From positions 35,421-99,420 of the forward strand of contig NZ_JACHOO010000012.1 of assembly GCF_014199915.1 (NCBI RefSeq): a DNA stretch of 64,000 nt, written 5' to 3'. The translations under genes were made by a program, and so were the position numbers. Below, in pieces: positions 45,401-53,865 of the stretch. This DNA comes from Prosthecomicrobium pneumaticum. Lineage in GTDB: Bacteria > Pseudomonadota > Alphaproteobacteria > Rhizobiales > Kaistiaceae. Under the pieces are notes generated by a model. It did no database searches, had not been told where the DNA came from, and was given only the letters and a program-made list of their open reading frames with translations. The stretch's first letter is position 1, and every line of letters starts with the position of its first letter.

Positions 45401-46020
45401 AGCCGCGCCGCGACCTCGCTGATCGAGCGGGCCGCCACGCGGATGTCATGGGCACGCGCCAGCATGGCGGCGACCGCGAAGGCGATGCCGACCGGCACCA
45501 CGAAGGCGAGCGCGAGGTTGAAGAACTGCGTCGTCGTCGTCTCGCCGCCGCCGCCCAGTCCGGTGGCGTTCATGTAGAGCGCGATCACGCCCGCCCAGGC
45601 GGCGGAGAGCACGAGCGCGAGGAAATAGGGGAAGCGCGACGGGCGCCGCGCCGGCGGCAGGGTGCCGAAGCGCCGGTCGTCGTTCGCCGGGGCGCGGCCG
45701 CGGGCGGCGGCGCGCGGCTTCGGTGGCGCGGTCGTGGCGGCCTGCGGCTGCGGCTCGGGGTCGGGCTTGCGCTGCGGCGGGGCGGCGGCGGCCGGCTCGG
45801 CCGGCTTGGTGCGCGGCGCTTCGAGCCGGCGTGGCGCGTCCATCTTGCGGGTCGCCTCGCGGCCCTGGTCGACGGGGCGCGGCGGTGGCGTTTCGATCCG
45901 GCGCGGCGTGCCTCCCGCCGCGGCCTTCTTGCCGTCGGAAGCGAGGTCGATCCGCAGCGCCTCTTCCACCGCGGAAAGGGCGGCATCGGCCGCATCCTTG
46001 GACTTCGGAGTATTCGCCAT
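39403..46020 (-). CDS. gpr: Growth-Pole-Ring-like giant coiled-coil membrane protein
   Basis: A 2205-residue protein. Residues 1-125 are Pro/Ala-rich and cytoplasmic. Two membrane helices follow (about 131-150, FPYFLALVLSAAWAGVIALY, and about 167-187). About 195-1900 is almost continuous amphipathic helix built from 11/22-residue repeats of apolipoprotein type. About 1920-2060 is a low-complexity Ala/Pro/Lys linker. The C-terminal 140 residues form a compact domain (EPGWVSDLLRRASRDEE, then IWDRWRRGDRQAFTRRLYTL). The size, two N-terminal helices, repeats and conserved C-terminus match the Agrobacterium Growth Pole Ring protein, which forms a ring at the growing pole and is needed for polar growth. 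The ATG at 46020 has GCGAGG 8 bases upstream. The assignment is by architecture, not alignment. Confidence 0.85.
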   Translation of the reverse strand: MANTPKSKDAADAALSAVEEALRIDLASDGKKAAAGGTPRRIETPPPRPVDQGREATRKMDAPRRLEAPRTKPAEPAAAAPPQRKPDPEPQPQAATTAPPKPRAAARGRAPANDDRRFGTLPPARRPSRFPYFLALVLSAAWAGVIALYMNATGLGGGGETTTTQFFNLALAFVVPVGIAFAVAAMLARAHDIRVAARSISEVAARLSEPENAAAESVISVSQAIRREVAAMGDGIERALARASELELLVHNEVAALERSYADNETRMRGLIDDLANQREAIVINSDRVRSSIISAQESLSKDLNDASEQIAENVINSGNRITSALADRGEQITIALGTAGESMINKLSIRGEDLITRLSSTVSDVTTSLSQTGYDITEVLLSRSGEINETLATTGRTMAETVALRGQEVNDTLARVTEELTLGLDRRTEDITRSISITGNQVAETISLHAREVNAALKSNSDSLIVDLALRGQEINEKLDETGLRIADTITSRGGALADRLSATGDRIYEAISGDGEALTAKLSETGSEIAELIASRTGALREAVDNATMAVNETFDARASELTERLATVGGEVAKAIAVRGLKINDTIVASGNELADTIASRATLAHERIVEAADRITNEIEGRTGSLQELLAGSTRALAETIERGGSEVHSRIVTSGGELAEAIESRATTLYDRIVASGTDLADAIENRADAAHQRLLTSGNELAEAIASRTEALHDRILTSGSALTEAFESRAGALHERILTSGGELAEAIESRAEAVHQRIIGSGTELADAIESRAEALNQRILGSGSEIVETIENRAEALHQRIIGSGTELADAIESRAEALHQRIVGSGNEIVDTIESRAEALNQRILGSGTEIVDTIEGRAEALNQRIIGSGTELAEAIESRAEALNQRILASGGELADTIESRADLVHQRILASGTDLSEAIENRADALNQRILGSGSELADTIESRAETVHRRIVESGTRLAETIENRADALHQRILRGGTDVADGIENRATAIYDRIVASGTDLADAIENRGAFVNDRLLQTYSQLGELIGSRSEEVVQGLDERYAALRDVIEVRGPELVDRFAERAEVMDATLADRLQAFGDTIEAKIGQVSETLETNTLRIDEALDARSRQINQSLIERTRQIAEAFATGQTEITGIVDGRLADVTTRLGDRTQRLSDMLSERIVTINETLGERAIEAAQSFDARAQQMDQILSARLGDITATLGRESVRAAEKIVGSVSEATDKMVAASDATSDTMRRSADEATAVLNHITGTTAETLRESAAGLAATLRQSAGETEEVIARVADTASSRLLGTANETRELLSSVAEVTAGRLVSSASEAQAVLAAVIEATAGKLVTSADEARAVLDQVADSTAQRLSISADEARALLAEVAEATAQRLAGSAGDARTLLEDVADATAAKLAASAGDARTLLEQVADATALKLTASAGDAQAVLSDLAETTAIRLAVSAGEARTVLADAVDSTSAQILASISEVRHALSDVSENTATRIVSSAGEARNVLAGAAEETTARLSASVDEVGEALRRLAAEVDETLGSRALTAAEALEARTLALNTVLGERSAELSSLIDGEGNRLVTTLDARGSELAARIVSAGDGVVELLSNKGGDIVSMVVSRTDEAARALIESGEAVSRSFAVTNERLRTDVSGIVERLAQSNDMLHDLLGRTSQNLAEIEQNLAARSGEFAQTIEGAVGGTQSAAALLAEQVGALRAVSGDVTANAGAIAERIEAQGRALDSAIQALGRTNATVETTVDERRAALEQLAASLAERSGAFERTMKSFTDLIAGTLKSAEERAAEIARTLAQSSAAAAKGVISHIEGLHAAATTESGKAAETVRNANKTLVEEMTAAISGATGRFAEATAQMRTAAGEMQRDLDAMRAEIKRGVLELPSETRETTEAMRRVVTDQLKALSELSEIINKHGRALDVSSPETPRAPEASAPRPQPSAAARPAPAPAPTPAPAAAAPAPVPARPTGNDKAKAKATASTPAATTAAPAPAPKAPAPAAAAPVQSAPAKSAPAPAPAPAASAKPAAAPAPAAAKAAAVAAPAQGEPGWVSDLLRRASRDEEKGSGAPAARPAGSGNELGSLSTEIARAIDAAAAVEIWDRWRRGDRQAFTRRLYTLQGQQTFDEVRKKYQREPEFRTAVDRYVADFERLLKEIGRTNADPSTANAYLISDTGRVYTMLAHASGRFD
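41440..42165 (-). repeat. Second in-gene array: 11 units of 66 bp (22 residues, 'SAGDARTLL' type)
   Basis: Within the giant gene, eleven consecutive 22-residue units begin with Ser-Ala-x-(Glu/Asp)-(Ala/Thr), for example SAGDARTLLEDVADATAAKL and SADEARALLAEVAEATAQRL. The spacing is regular, with no indels. An irregular 11-residue half unit lies just before it, which fits an underlying 11-residue helical period. Confidence 0.85.
42925..44046 (-). repeat. First in-gene array: 17 units of 66 bp (22 residues, 'SGTELADAIESRAEAL' type)
   Basis: Seventeen perfect-length units of the form S-G-x-E-L-A-x-x-I-E-x-R-A-E-A-L-x-Q-R-I-x-x follow each other without indels. The central units (about 43280-43740) are nearly identical at the DNA level, while the outer ones diverge. 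That is the usual sign of expansion by unequal exchange from the middle. Confidence 0.92.
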
Positions 46021-46226
46021 GTCCACGCCTCGCGTCCGTACTCGATACTTCTTCGGCCGCCCCGCAGACCGGTGCGAGGTCTTGCGGATGCACGAGAATG
46101 CTTCGGAACCCGGCGCTCCGGCGAGCGCCTTCCGGTTTCGATCCGTCGATCCGACCGTGCCGATCGCCGCCGAGAGCGACGGCCCCGGCTCAAACGCCCC
46201 CGCTCCAATCCAATGGTAATCGCACA

Positions 46227-46244
46227 TTGTCGCCCGAGCGACAA
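46227..46244. promoter_or_regulatory. Inverted repeat in the gpr-fdx divergent gap
   Basis: TTGTCGC-CCGA-GCGACAA is a perfect 7-bp dyad inside the 559-base gap between the giant gene and the ferredoxin gene. On the minus strand its first half is a possible -35 (TTGTCG) 17 bases from GATTAC. A second dyad, ATCGTT-N6-AACGAT, lies at 46520-46537 before the ferredoxin gene. I see no gene in the rest of the gap. Confidence 0.35.
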
Positions 46245-46579
46245 GAAAGTCCGCCGGTTGGCGCCGATCTTTCAACAAGCGGCGCAACGGGGGGCGACGC
46301 CCGGGCGGCCCGTCCGCACCCCGCCCGGACGGCCCCCGCCGGCTCCTTCCCGACCGGGGCCGCCCGGCGCCGACCGGCTCGGCGGGCCTCGAAGTATTCG
46401 CCGCGCTCACCTTGCCGGACCGCGGCGGACGACTTGCCGCACACGGGCCTCGCGGACGACGTGCCGCAGCCGCTCCGCCGACCGCCGGCATGGCCGTTCG
46501 CTTGGCTTTCGGGCCGGAAATCGTTAGAGGGAACGATCGTGTCCCCGCGCTTCGCGCGCCTTTCCGGTCCGAGAATCCG

Positions 46580-46900
46580 ATGCCGAAGATCACCTATATC
46601 GCCTTCGACGGTACCCCCTATGTCGTGGAGGCGCGCGAAGGTACGACGGTGATGGAGAACGCGATCCGCAATTCGGTGCCCGGCATCGAGGCGGAATGCG
46701 GCGGCGCCTGCGCCTGCGCGACCTGCCACGTCTATGTCGACGAGGCCTGGCGGGCGGCGACCGGCGAGCCCGAGCCGATGGAGGAGGACATGCTCGACTT
46801 CGCCTTCGACCTCAGGCCGAATTCGCGCCTGTCCTGCCAGATCCGCGTCAGCGCCGCGCTCGACGGTCTCGTCGTGCGGATCCCCGAGCGGCAGGGCTGA
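46580..46900 (+). CDS. Adrenodoxin/putidaredoxin-type 2Fe-2S ferredoxin
   Basis: A 106-residue ferredoxin starting [20 protein letters not shown]. The cluster ligands are C40, C46 and C49 in [16 protein letters not shown] plus C86 in RLSCQIRVS. An extra cysteine, C44, sits inside the loop. The length, the CHVYV segment and the C-terminal [12 protein letters not shown] fit the vertebrate/putidaredoxin class that serves P450s, oxygenases or Fe-S assembly. There are no isc genes around. The upstream open frame lacks a ribosome-binding site. A ferredoxin reductase gene follows 132 bases later. Confidence 0.94.
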   Translation: MPKITYIAFDGTPYVVEAREGTTVMENAIRNSVPGIEAECGGACACATCHVYVDEAWRAATGEPEPMEEDMLDFAFDLRPNSRLSCQIRVSAALDGLVVRIPERQG

Positions 46901-46972
46901 AGAGAAACGCTTTCTAGCGGAGGGGCTTGCAGCGCATCGTTCTTGCTTTGCAAGCCGGCGCGCAGCCGCTAA

Positions 46973-48061
<1,089 letters not shown>

Positions 48062-48141
48062 GTCCTTACCCGATCGGACGGGGCGGAACCGGCGGCCCGG
48101 CTCCGCCGTTCCCGGGCTTCGAGCAGCCCCGGGAGGAGCCG

Positions 48142-48672
48142 ATGGAGATCGCGAGCTGGGCCTTCGACGAGGATGAGGGCGTGCCGAACAATCCGGCCCT
48201 GCCGCTCCTCCTCTATCGCGGCGCGATCGACCCGGCCGCCGAGGAGGATCTCGCCACCGCCTTCGAGACCCGCTTCAAGCGGGCGGGCTGGGGTGCCGGC
48301 TGGCGGAACGGCATCTATGCCTTCCACCATTATCACTCGACCGCGCACGAGGTGCTCGGCATCGCCCGCGGCCGCGCCACCGTGCGGTTCGGCGGCGAGA
48401 CCGGCGAGACGGTGAGCGTGAAGGCCGGCGACGCGGTCGTCATCCCGGCGGGCGTCGGTCACAAGCGGCTCGCGGCGAGCGACGATCTGCTGGTCGTCGG
48501 CGCCTATCCGGCCGGACAGCCGGTCGACCTCTTGCGCGCCGGGGAAGGGGACCGCGCCGCGATCCTCGCCCGCATCGGCGCGCTGTCGCTGCCGAACACC
48601 GATCCGCTCACCGGCGTCTCCGAGCCGCTCGTCGCGCTCTGGCAGCGCGCTGCCGGCACCGGGCCTAGTTGA
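48142..48672 (+). CDS. YjlB-type cupin protein
   Basis: A 176-residue cupin. Motif 1 lies around FHHYHSTAHEVLGIARGRAT, with possible metal histidines, and motif 2 is AGDAVVIPAGVGHKRLAA. The order and the PNNPALPLLLY start match the YjlB group, whose function is unknown. GGGAGGAG precedes the ATG. It lies 80 bases after the ferredoxin reductase and overlaps by 8 bases the end of a convergent gene. Confidence 0.85.
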   Translation: MEIASWAFDEDEGVPNNPALPLLLYRGAIDPAAEEDLATAFETRFKRAGWGAGWRNGIYAFHHYHSTAHEVLGIARGRATVRFGGETGETVSVKAGDAVVIPAGVGHKRLAASDDLLVVGAYPAGQPVDLLRAGEGDRAAILARIGALSLPNTDPLTGVSEPLVALWQRAAGTGPS

Positions 48673-49156
48673 GCGGCGCGCCGGTCTCGCCGGCGGCGGC
48701 GACCACCGGGTCCTCGGCCGCGGCGCGGGCGAGCGTGTAGATGCGGCCGGCGAAGGCGAACACCGCCCGGTCGGGGCCGATGCGGTAGAGCACGATCTCC
48801 GCGGCACAGCCGGTGGCGAGCGCCGGCACGATCGAGCCCGGGGCGACGCCGAGCGCCAGCGCCTGCCGGCCCGGATCGTCGAGCGCCCCGTCGAAGAGGC
48901 TCTCCGCCCCGCCGAGGCCCTGCCGGGCGGGCGCGCCGCCGCATCCGAAGAGCTCCGGCCCGCGCACCCCGTCCGCCGCGATGGCGACCGTGCGGCCGAG
49001 GAGCGCCGCGTCGAAGGGCGAGGGGCCGGTCTCCGCCGCCCATGGCGCCGCCTCGGCGGCCGCGATGGTCCAGCTTCCCTCGAAGCCGTCGCCGGCGAGG
49101 GCCGCGGATGCGGGGAGCGCGAAGGCGGCAAAAGCGGCAAGGAGCCGGCGGGTCAT
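48665..49156 (-). CDS. Exported hypothetical protein
   Basis: A 163-residue protein with a clear signal peptide (MTRRLLAAFAAFALPASAAL, cleaved near ALAGDG). The mature part opens FEGSWTIAAAEAAPWA, has two cysteines (LFGCGGAP and ATGCAAEIV) and contains the beta-rich stretch IVLYRIGPDRAVFAFAGRIY. It looks like a small periplasmic lipocalin- or META-like barrel, but I do not recognise the family. GAGG lies before the ATG. Convergent with the cupin gene. Confidence 0.7.
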   Translation of the reverse strand: MTRRLLAAFAAFALPASAALAGDGFEGSWTIAAAEAAPWAAETGPSPFDAALLGRTVAIAADGVRGPELFGCGGAPARQGLGGAESLFDGALDDPGRQALALGVAPGSIVPALATGCAAEIVLYRIGPDRAVFAFAGRIYTLARAAAEDPVVAAAGETGAPLN

Positions 49157-49225
49157 GGCGGCCTCGAGGGGGCGAGCGGGATGCCCCGTTCTAGCCCGGA
49201 AGCGATGACCGCGCGGTGAACGGCG

Positions 49226-50257
49226 TCACGCCTCCGGCGGCGGCCCGTCCGGCCGGCGGGCGCCGAGCTTCATCAGTTCCGCCATCACGTCGGAGAGTGC
49301 CGGCGGCCGGCCGGCGATGAAGGGCAGCGGCCGGCAGACCTCGATCGCGGCGATGCCGACCCGCGCGGTCAGGATACCGTTGACGACGCCTTCGCCGAGC
49401 CGGGCCGACAGCCGCGCCGCGACGCCGTGGCCGACGATCTGCTGGACGATCGAATCGCCGGCCGCCATGCCGCCGGTCACCGCGAGATGGCCGAGCACGG
49501 CACGGGCGAGCCTGAGGAAGCCGAGCGTGCCGGGCCGGCCGCCATAGAGCCGGCCGAGCCGGCGCACGAGGCCGAGAATGGTGACGAGCACGAACATCAG
49601 GTCGACGACGGCGCGCGGCGAGATCGCGGTGACGAGCGTCACCCGCTTGGCGGCGGACAGCACCATCGCCCGCGCCGCCGCGTCGAGCGGGGCGAGCAGC
49701 TCGCGCTCGCCGAGGCCGATCAGGTCCCGGCCGTCGATGATCTCGTCCATGTGGCCGGCGAGCGCCTTGCGCGCCCGCGCCGTCTCCGGCCGGTCGGCAT
49801 AGAGCGGCACGAGCGATTTCAGCACGGTGCGTGCCGCGCTCCGGTCGTCGGTGGCGGCGGCGGCCTCCGCCGCGTCGCGCAGATCGCCGATCCGCGACAG
49901 GCGCAACAGGCCGGCGAGCTCGCGCACGAGGATCGCCAGCAGTGCGAAGACGAACAGCGCGGTGAAGGCGAGGCCGAGCCAGCCGAGCCATTCCGTGCGG
50001 GCGAACAGGTCGCGCACCAGAGTGTCGATGGCGAGGCCGAGGCCGAGCGCGACGAGCCCGCTCGCCGCTGCGCCGAGCAGGCCTGCGAACCGGAACGGGC
50101 GGCGCGGCCGGACCGGCGCGGGGAGCGCTTCCGCGGAGGGCGGCTCGGCGAGCACGACCGGCCGTCCCGCCGGCCGGCGCGGCGCCGCATCGGGGTCGGT
50201 GACGAGCTCGACCTCGTCGAGCCGGAAGGCGGTCGGGCGGCGCGGCGTTTCGGTCAT
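49226..50257 (-). CDS. ycjF: YcjF/DUF697-family membrane protein (TIGR01620)
   Basis: A 343-residue inner-membrane protein. After a Pro-rich cytoplasmic N-terminus, two helices span about residues 75-120 (LLGAASGLVALGLGLAIDTL-like, then LGLAFTALFVFALLAILVRE). A C-terminal region (AVVDLMFVLVTILGLVRRLG, LGHLAVTGGMAAGDS) is the DUF697 domain. It is always paired with YcjX. The ATG overlaps the ycjX stop by 4 bases (ATGA). The role is unknown; in enterobacteria the pair belongs to the phage-shock regulon. Confidence 0.9.
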   Translation of the reverse strand: MTETPRRPTAFRLDEVELVTDPDAAPRRPAGRPVVLAEPPSAEALPAPVRPRRPFRFAGLLGAAASGLVALGLGLAIDTLVRDLFARTEWLGWLGLAFTALFVFALLAILVRELAGLLRLSRIGDLRDAAEAAAATDDRSAARTVLKSLVPLYADRPETARARKALAGHMDEIIDGRDLIGLGERELLAPLDAAARAMVLSAAKRVTLVTAISPRAVVDLMFVLVTILGLVRRLGRLYGGRPGTLGFLRLARAVLGHLAVTGGMAAGDSIVQQIVGHGVAARLSARLGEGVVNGILTARVGIAAIEVCRPLPFIAGRPPALSDVMAELMKLGARRPDGPPPEA

Positions 50258-51729
50258 GCGAGGCGGTCCCCGATCAGGAACTGGAGCGCCCGGTCGAGCC
50301 GGATGTGCGGCAGCGACAGCGTCGCGCCTTCGGCCGTGCGCTCGAGCCGCGGCGGCCGGAAACGGACGAAGCGCAGCGCCGGATCGGGCCGCGCCGCCGC
50401 GCCGTCTTGAGACTCTGATTCAAGGGCCTGCCAAAATGAGTCCGGGTCGTCCGGCAAGTCCCCGGGAAACAACGCGATTTCCGTGTTTCCATCGAAGCTC
50501 TGGCCGTCGACGCGCTCGCCCTTCATCGGCGTGCCGATGATCGAGGGCAGCCGCTCACCGCGCTCGACGACGACGCCCTCGCGGGTCGCCCGGACCGAGG
50601 CGAGCGCCGCGATCTCGACGAGCGCGCCCGCCGCCCGCGCCCGTTCGAGCGAGGGGGCGAGCAGCCGGCCGAGCAGCGCCTCGAGCCGGTCGTGGTCGGT
50701 ATGGTGGAGGTGGTCCGCCTTGGTGGCGGCGATCAGCACCCGGTCGATGCGGCGCGACAGCACCGCCGACAGCCAGCTGTTCCGCCCCGGCCGGAACGAG
50801 CCGAGAATACCCGACAGCGCCTCGGCGAGATCGGCGACCGCCTCCGGCCCGGCATTCAGCGCATGGAGCGCGTCGATCAGCACGATCTGCCGGTCGAGCC
50901 GGGCGAAATGGTCGCGGAAGAACGGCTTCACCACCACCGCCTTATAGGCCTCGAAGCGGCGCGCCATCATGCGGGCGAGCGAGCCGGGCGGCGGGGTGCC
51001 CTCGAAGGCGAGCGGCGAGAAGGTGAGCGCCGGCGAGCCGGCGAGATCGCCCGGCATCAGGAAGCGGCCGGGCGGCAGGGTCGACAGCGCGGTGTCGTCG
51101 GCGCGGCAGGCCTTCAGATAGTCCGTGAAGAGGGCGGCGAGCTCGCGCGCGACGCTCTCCTCGGCCGGGGCGGCCGGATCGACGGTCGCGAGCCGCGCGA
51201 GCCATTTCGCGGCGAGCGGTCCGCGGCTCGGTTTGCGAGTCATCTGAATCGCTTCGGCCGACCAGTTCGCAAAGTCCTTCGAGAGGAGAGGCAGGTCGAG
51301 CAGCCATTCGCCGGGATAGTCGACGATGTCGAGATTGAGCGTGCCGCGGCCGAGCCGGCGGCCGAGAAAGGTCGCCGATTCATAGGCGATGGCGAGCCGC
51401 AGCTCGCTGATCTGGCGGGTCGAATCCGGCCAGATCCGGTCGCCGACCAGCGCCCGGACATGGTCCTCGTAGTCGAAGCGCGGCACCGCGTCGTCCGGCT
51501 GCGGCTCGAGCGCGGCGCCCGCGAGCCGGCCTTCCGCGAGCGGCCGCAGGAGCGGCAGCCGGCCGCCATGGACGAGATTATGGACGAGCGCGGTGATGAA
51601 CACCGTCTTGCCGGCCCGGGCTAGCCCGGTGACGCCGAGCCTGAGCGTCGGCGCGACGAGGTCCGAGGCCCGGTCGGCGAGGGTGGCGAGGGCGAGGCGG
51701 GCCTCGTCGGTCAGCGCGGTGAGCTTCAA
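50254..51729 (-). CDS. ycjX: YcjX/DUF463-family GTPase-like protein
   Basis: A 491-residue P-loop protein. Walker A is LGVTGLARAGKTVFITALVH; the switch region is NLDIVDYPGEWLLDLPLLSK; the later guanine-type motif is VLIAATKADHLHHTD. Length and motifs match YcjX, a stress-linked GTPase-like protein. It is translationally coupled to ycjF. No pspA-type gene is present in the window, so the usual regulatory setting is missing or elsewhere. Confidence 0.93.
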   Translation of the reverse strand: MKLTALTDEARLALATLADRASDLVAPTLRLGVTGLARAGKTVFITALVHNLVHGGRLPLLRPLAEGRLAGAALEPQPDDAVPRFDYEDHVRALVGDRIWPDSTRQISELRLAIAYESATFLGRRLGRGTLNLDIVDYPGEWLLDLPLLSKDFANWSAEAIQMTRKPSRGPLAAKWLARLATVDPAAPAEESVARELAALFTDYLKACRADDTALSTLPPGRFLMPGDLAGSPALTFSPLAFEGTPPPGSLARMMARRFEAYKAVVVKPFFRDHFARLDRQIVLIDALHALNAGPEAVADLAEALSGILGSFRPGRNSWLSAVLSRRIDRVLIAATKADHLHHTDHDRLEALLGRLLAPSLERARAAGALVEIAALASVRATREGVVVERGERLPSIIGTPMKGERVDGQSFDGNTEIALFPGDLPDDPDSFWQALESESQDGAAARPDPALRFVRFRPPRLERTAEGATLSLPHIRLDRALQFLIGDRLA

Positions 51730-51785
51730 TCCTGTCCTCCGGCGGCGGCCTTCGATGTAGGAACGGCCGGCGGCGGAAAACAGGC

Positions 51786-52334
51786 CTATTCGTCGTCGGC
51801 GGGGGGCTCGGTGCCGACCAGCTCGAGGTCGCGCGGCCGGAAGAAGGCGACGACGCGGCCCGCGCGCGGCTCGATCCGCGTCCAGTCGGCTTGCGCGAAA
51901 TCGATCACGGCGAGGCCGGCGGTCGGGAACTTGGCGCCGATCTCCTCGGAAAGCGCCGGATTGCCGGAGCCGATCAGCATCATGGCGGCATCCTGGATCG
52001 CCGGGTTATGGCCGATCAGCATCAGGGTGCGGGCCGCTGCGCCGTCGCGCCGGATCGCGTCGATATAGGATCCCGCCGGCCGGTCGTAGAGCGCCTGGGT
52101 CAGCCGGATGTCGATCTCGCGGTCGAGATGGGGCAGCAGCGCGGCGAGGGTCTCGCGCGTGCGCCGGGCGTTCGAGCAGAGGATGCGGTCGGGCATCAGC
52201 CGGTGCGTGGCGAGGTGCTCGCCCATCAGGCCGGCCGCCCTTCGGCCGCGCGGCGCGAGCGGACGGTCGAAATCGGCGAGCCCCGCAATGTCCCAGGAGG
52301 ATTTGGCGTGGCGCAACAGAAGCAGGCGGGGCAT
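51786..52334 (-). CDS. sixA: SixA-family histidine phosphatase
   Basis: A 182-residue protein of the histidine phosphatase superfamily with the catalytic motif LLLLRHAKSSW (H9) and later DRILCSNARRTRETL and MLIGHNPAIQDAAMM. E. coli SixA removes phosphate from ArcB and PtsH-type histidines; in alphaproteobacteria the target is not established. CckA, about 5 kb away, contains phosphohistidine, but there is no direct evidence of a link. It lies 56 bases upstream of ycjX on the same strand. Confidence 0.9.
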   Translation of the reverse strand: MPRLLLLRHAKSSWDIAGLADFDRPLAPRGRRAAGLMGEHLATHRLMPDRILCSNARRTRETLAALLPHLDREIDIRLTQALYDRPAGSYIDAIRRDGAAARTLMLIGHNPAIQDAAMMLIGSGNPALSEEIGAKFPTAGLAVIDFAQADWTRIEPRAGRVVAFFRPRDLELVGTEPPADDE

Positions 52335-52411
52335 TCACGGCACTCGGATGGAAGGGCGGCCCGACAATCGCTGCCGGGCCGCCGCTTGTCGAGATCGTCA
52401 GCGTCGGCGGA

Positions 52412-52909
52412 TCAGCGGCAGAAGCGCCGGCCGCCGCCCTGCACCCGGTAATAGCCGGTATCGGGATCGAAGGAGCGGTAGCGGGCCGAGCAGTAGTCGT
52501 ACCACTCATCGGTCCAGGGCTCCGGCGCGCCGCGCACCACCGGCCGTTCGCGCAGCACCGGACGCTGCTGGCGCACCTGCTGCGCCATGCAGTCGTCATA
52601 GGCCTGGTCGTAGCGGCGCTGCCATTCCCGCGTGCCCTGCGCCCCGCCGGCGAGCGCACCGGCCGTGCCGCCGATCGCGGCTCCCGCCCCGGCGCCGCGG
52701 CCGCCCTTGATGATGCCGCCGAGGATCGCGCCGCCGACCGCGCCGACCACCGCGCCGCCGACCGCATTGCCGGTCGGGTTCGCATAGCTGTCGGCATAAT
52801 CGCGGGCATAGGAATCGCAGCGGCCCGACTGCGCGGCAGCGGCCGTCGCGAGCAGACCGAGCGCGCCGATCCCGGCGACGAAGGAGATGACGAGACGGTT
52901 CAGGATCAT
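52412..52909 (-). CDS. Glycine-zipper envelope protein with a BA14K-like C-terminus
   Basis: A 165-residue exported protein. The signal peptide is MILNRLVISFVAGIGALGLL followed by ATAAAAQS. A glycine-zipper membrane region (GNAVGGAVVGAVGGAILGGI) occupies about residues 42-85. The tail WYDYCSARYRSFDPDTGYYR plus GGGRRFCR matches the BA14K pattern. Such small proteins sit in the envelope of Hyphomicrobiales and often respond to stress. I choose the ATG at 52909, 9 bases from GGGGGA; the ATG at 52918 abuts that site. Confidence 0.8.
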   Translation of the reverse strand: MILNRLVISFVAGIGALGLLATAAAAQSGRCDSYARDYADSYANPTGNAVGGAVVGAVGGAILGGIIKGGRGAGAGAAIGGTAGALAGGAQGTREWQRRYDQAYDDCMAQQVRQQRPVLRERPVVRGAPEPWTDEWYDYCSARYRSFDPDTGYYRVQGGGRRFCR

Positions 52910-53024
52910 GATCTTCATTCCCCCATGACGGGGCGCCGATCTCTTCGCGGCGCCGGCCCGGGATCGTTCTAGCAAAGATCTCGGGACGGAAATGTGATCG
53001 GGATCACCGGTCCGCCGCCGGCTT

Positions 53025-53471
53025 TCAGCCCGCGGCGCGCAGCGAGACCGGCCGCGTCGGCGCCGGCCGCGGCGGGGCGGCGGCGGGCGCGCGCGGCGTG
53101 CCGATGGCCGCGCGCGCGGTGGCGAGCGCCGTCATGTGGATCTGGAGGAGCGCGCGGAATTCCTCGTGCAGGCCGCGCAGCATCGAGAGCGCCTCCGGCG
53201 CGTGCTGGCGCAGCTGCGGCCCGACGATGCGCAGCAGGTCGAGCCCGTTCAGATAGAGCTTCGCATAGGCGCTCTTGCGCGGCTCGAGCTCGCCCGCCGC
53301 GACGAGCTTGCCGGCCCGCACCAGCGTCGTCTCCGCCTCGATCAGCTCGAGCAGGATCTGCATGGTCTGCGCGAGCGAGGAGCAGAGCGCCTCGGCCTCG
53401 GCCGGCCCCGAAATCTGCGGCGCGTCGCCCCGCGCCCCGGCGGTCGCGCCGCCCGGCCCTTCCGTCGTCAT
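53025..53471 (-). CDS. FlgN-like helical protein
   Basis: A 148-residue mostly helical protein: LCSSLAQTMQILLELIEAET, TLVRAGKLVAAGELEPRKSA, then YAKLYLNGLDLLRIVG, and a final helix LQIHMTALATARAAIGT. The pattern (a TxLVRAG...E..K helix pair plus an ATARA helix) resembles the flagellar chaperone FlgN family. The ATG at 53471 has AGGAGG 7 bases upstream. The longer open frame is not coding. The neighbouring FliO-like gene supports a flagellar link, but no hook or filament gene is in the window. Confidence 0.65.
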   Translation of the reverse strand: MTTEGPGGATAGARGDAPQISGPAEAEALCSSLAQTMQILLELIEAETTLVRAGKLVAAGELEPRKSAYAKLYLNGLDLLRIVGPQLRQHAPEALSMLRGLHEEFRALLQIHMTALATARAAIGTPRAPAAAPPRPAPTRPVSLRAAG

Positions 53472-53802
53472 GATCGACCTCCTGCCGCTCCGGGTGTCCG
53501 GCCGTCCGGCCGGCGTCCGCGCATCAGCCCGGGGGATCCGCCCTCCGGTCCGCCGGGCGCGGCGCCGGACCGGCAGAGCATGGCGAAAGGGTCTTAGGAA
53601 GACGTTAACCGTAACGGCGCCGCCGCCGCCCGCTCCGCCGCCGCCTCCCTTGCCGCGACTCGCCCCGGACAATGCGCCCGCGGACCGGGGCGGCGCCCTC
53701 CGTGCTTTCCCGCCTAAATTCGCTGCAAAGGGTCCGAAACCGAGGCCCGCCGCGGCTTTGCGGGCGACCACGGAGCGGGCATCGTGCCTCTCCCTTATCG
53801 TA

Positions 53803-53831
53803 TTGAGAACGTTGGGATGCATCGCTATATT
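53803..53831 (+). promoter_or_regulatory. Sigma-70-type promoter of dksA
   Basis: TTGAGA (53803-53808), a 17-base spacer and TATATT (53826-53831) lie 35 bases before the dksA ATG, giving a short leader of about 28 bases. The match is one of the best in the window. The remaining roughly 330 bases of the gap back to the FlgN-like gene show nothing else that I can call. Confidence 0.7.
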
Positions 53832-53865
53832 CCGCGCCGCGACGGCACCCATTCGAGGGTTCTTC

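Noticed and set aside
39316..46527. A 2403-residue open frame on the plus strand opposite the giant gene
   Set aside because: It mirrors the repeat structure of the minus-strand gene and is Arg/Asp/Gly-rich noise. High GC with strong third-position bias removes stop codons on the opposite strand.
46924..46956. Inverted repeat GGCTTGCA/TGCAAGCC between ferredoxin and its reductase as a terminator
   Set aside because: Loop of 17 bases and no T-run; read-through from ferredoxin to reductase is more likely.
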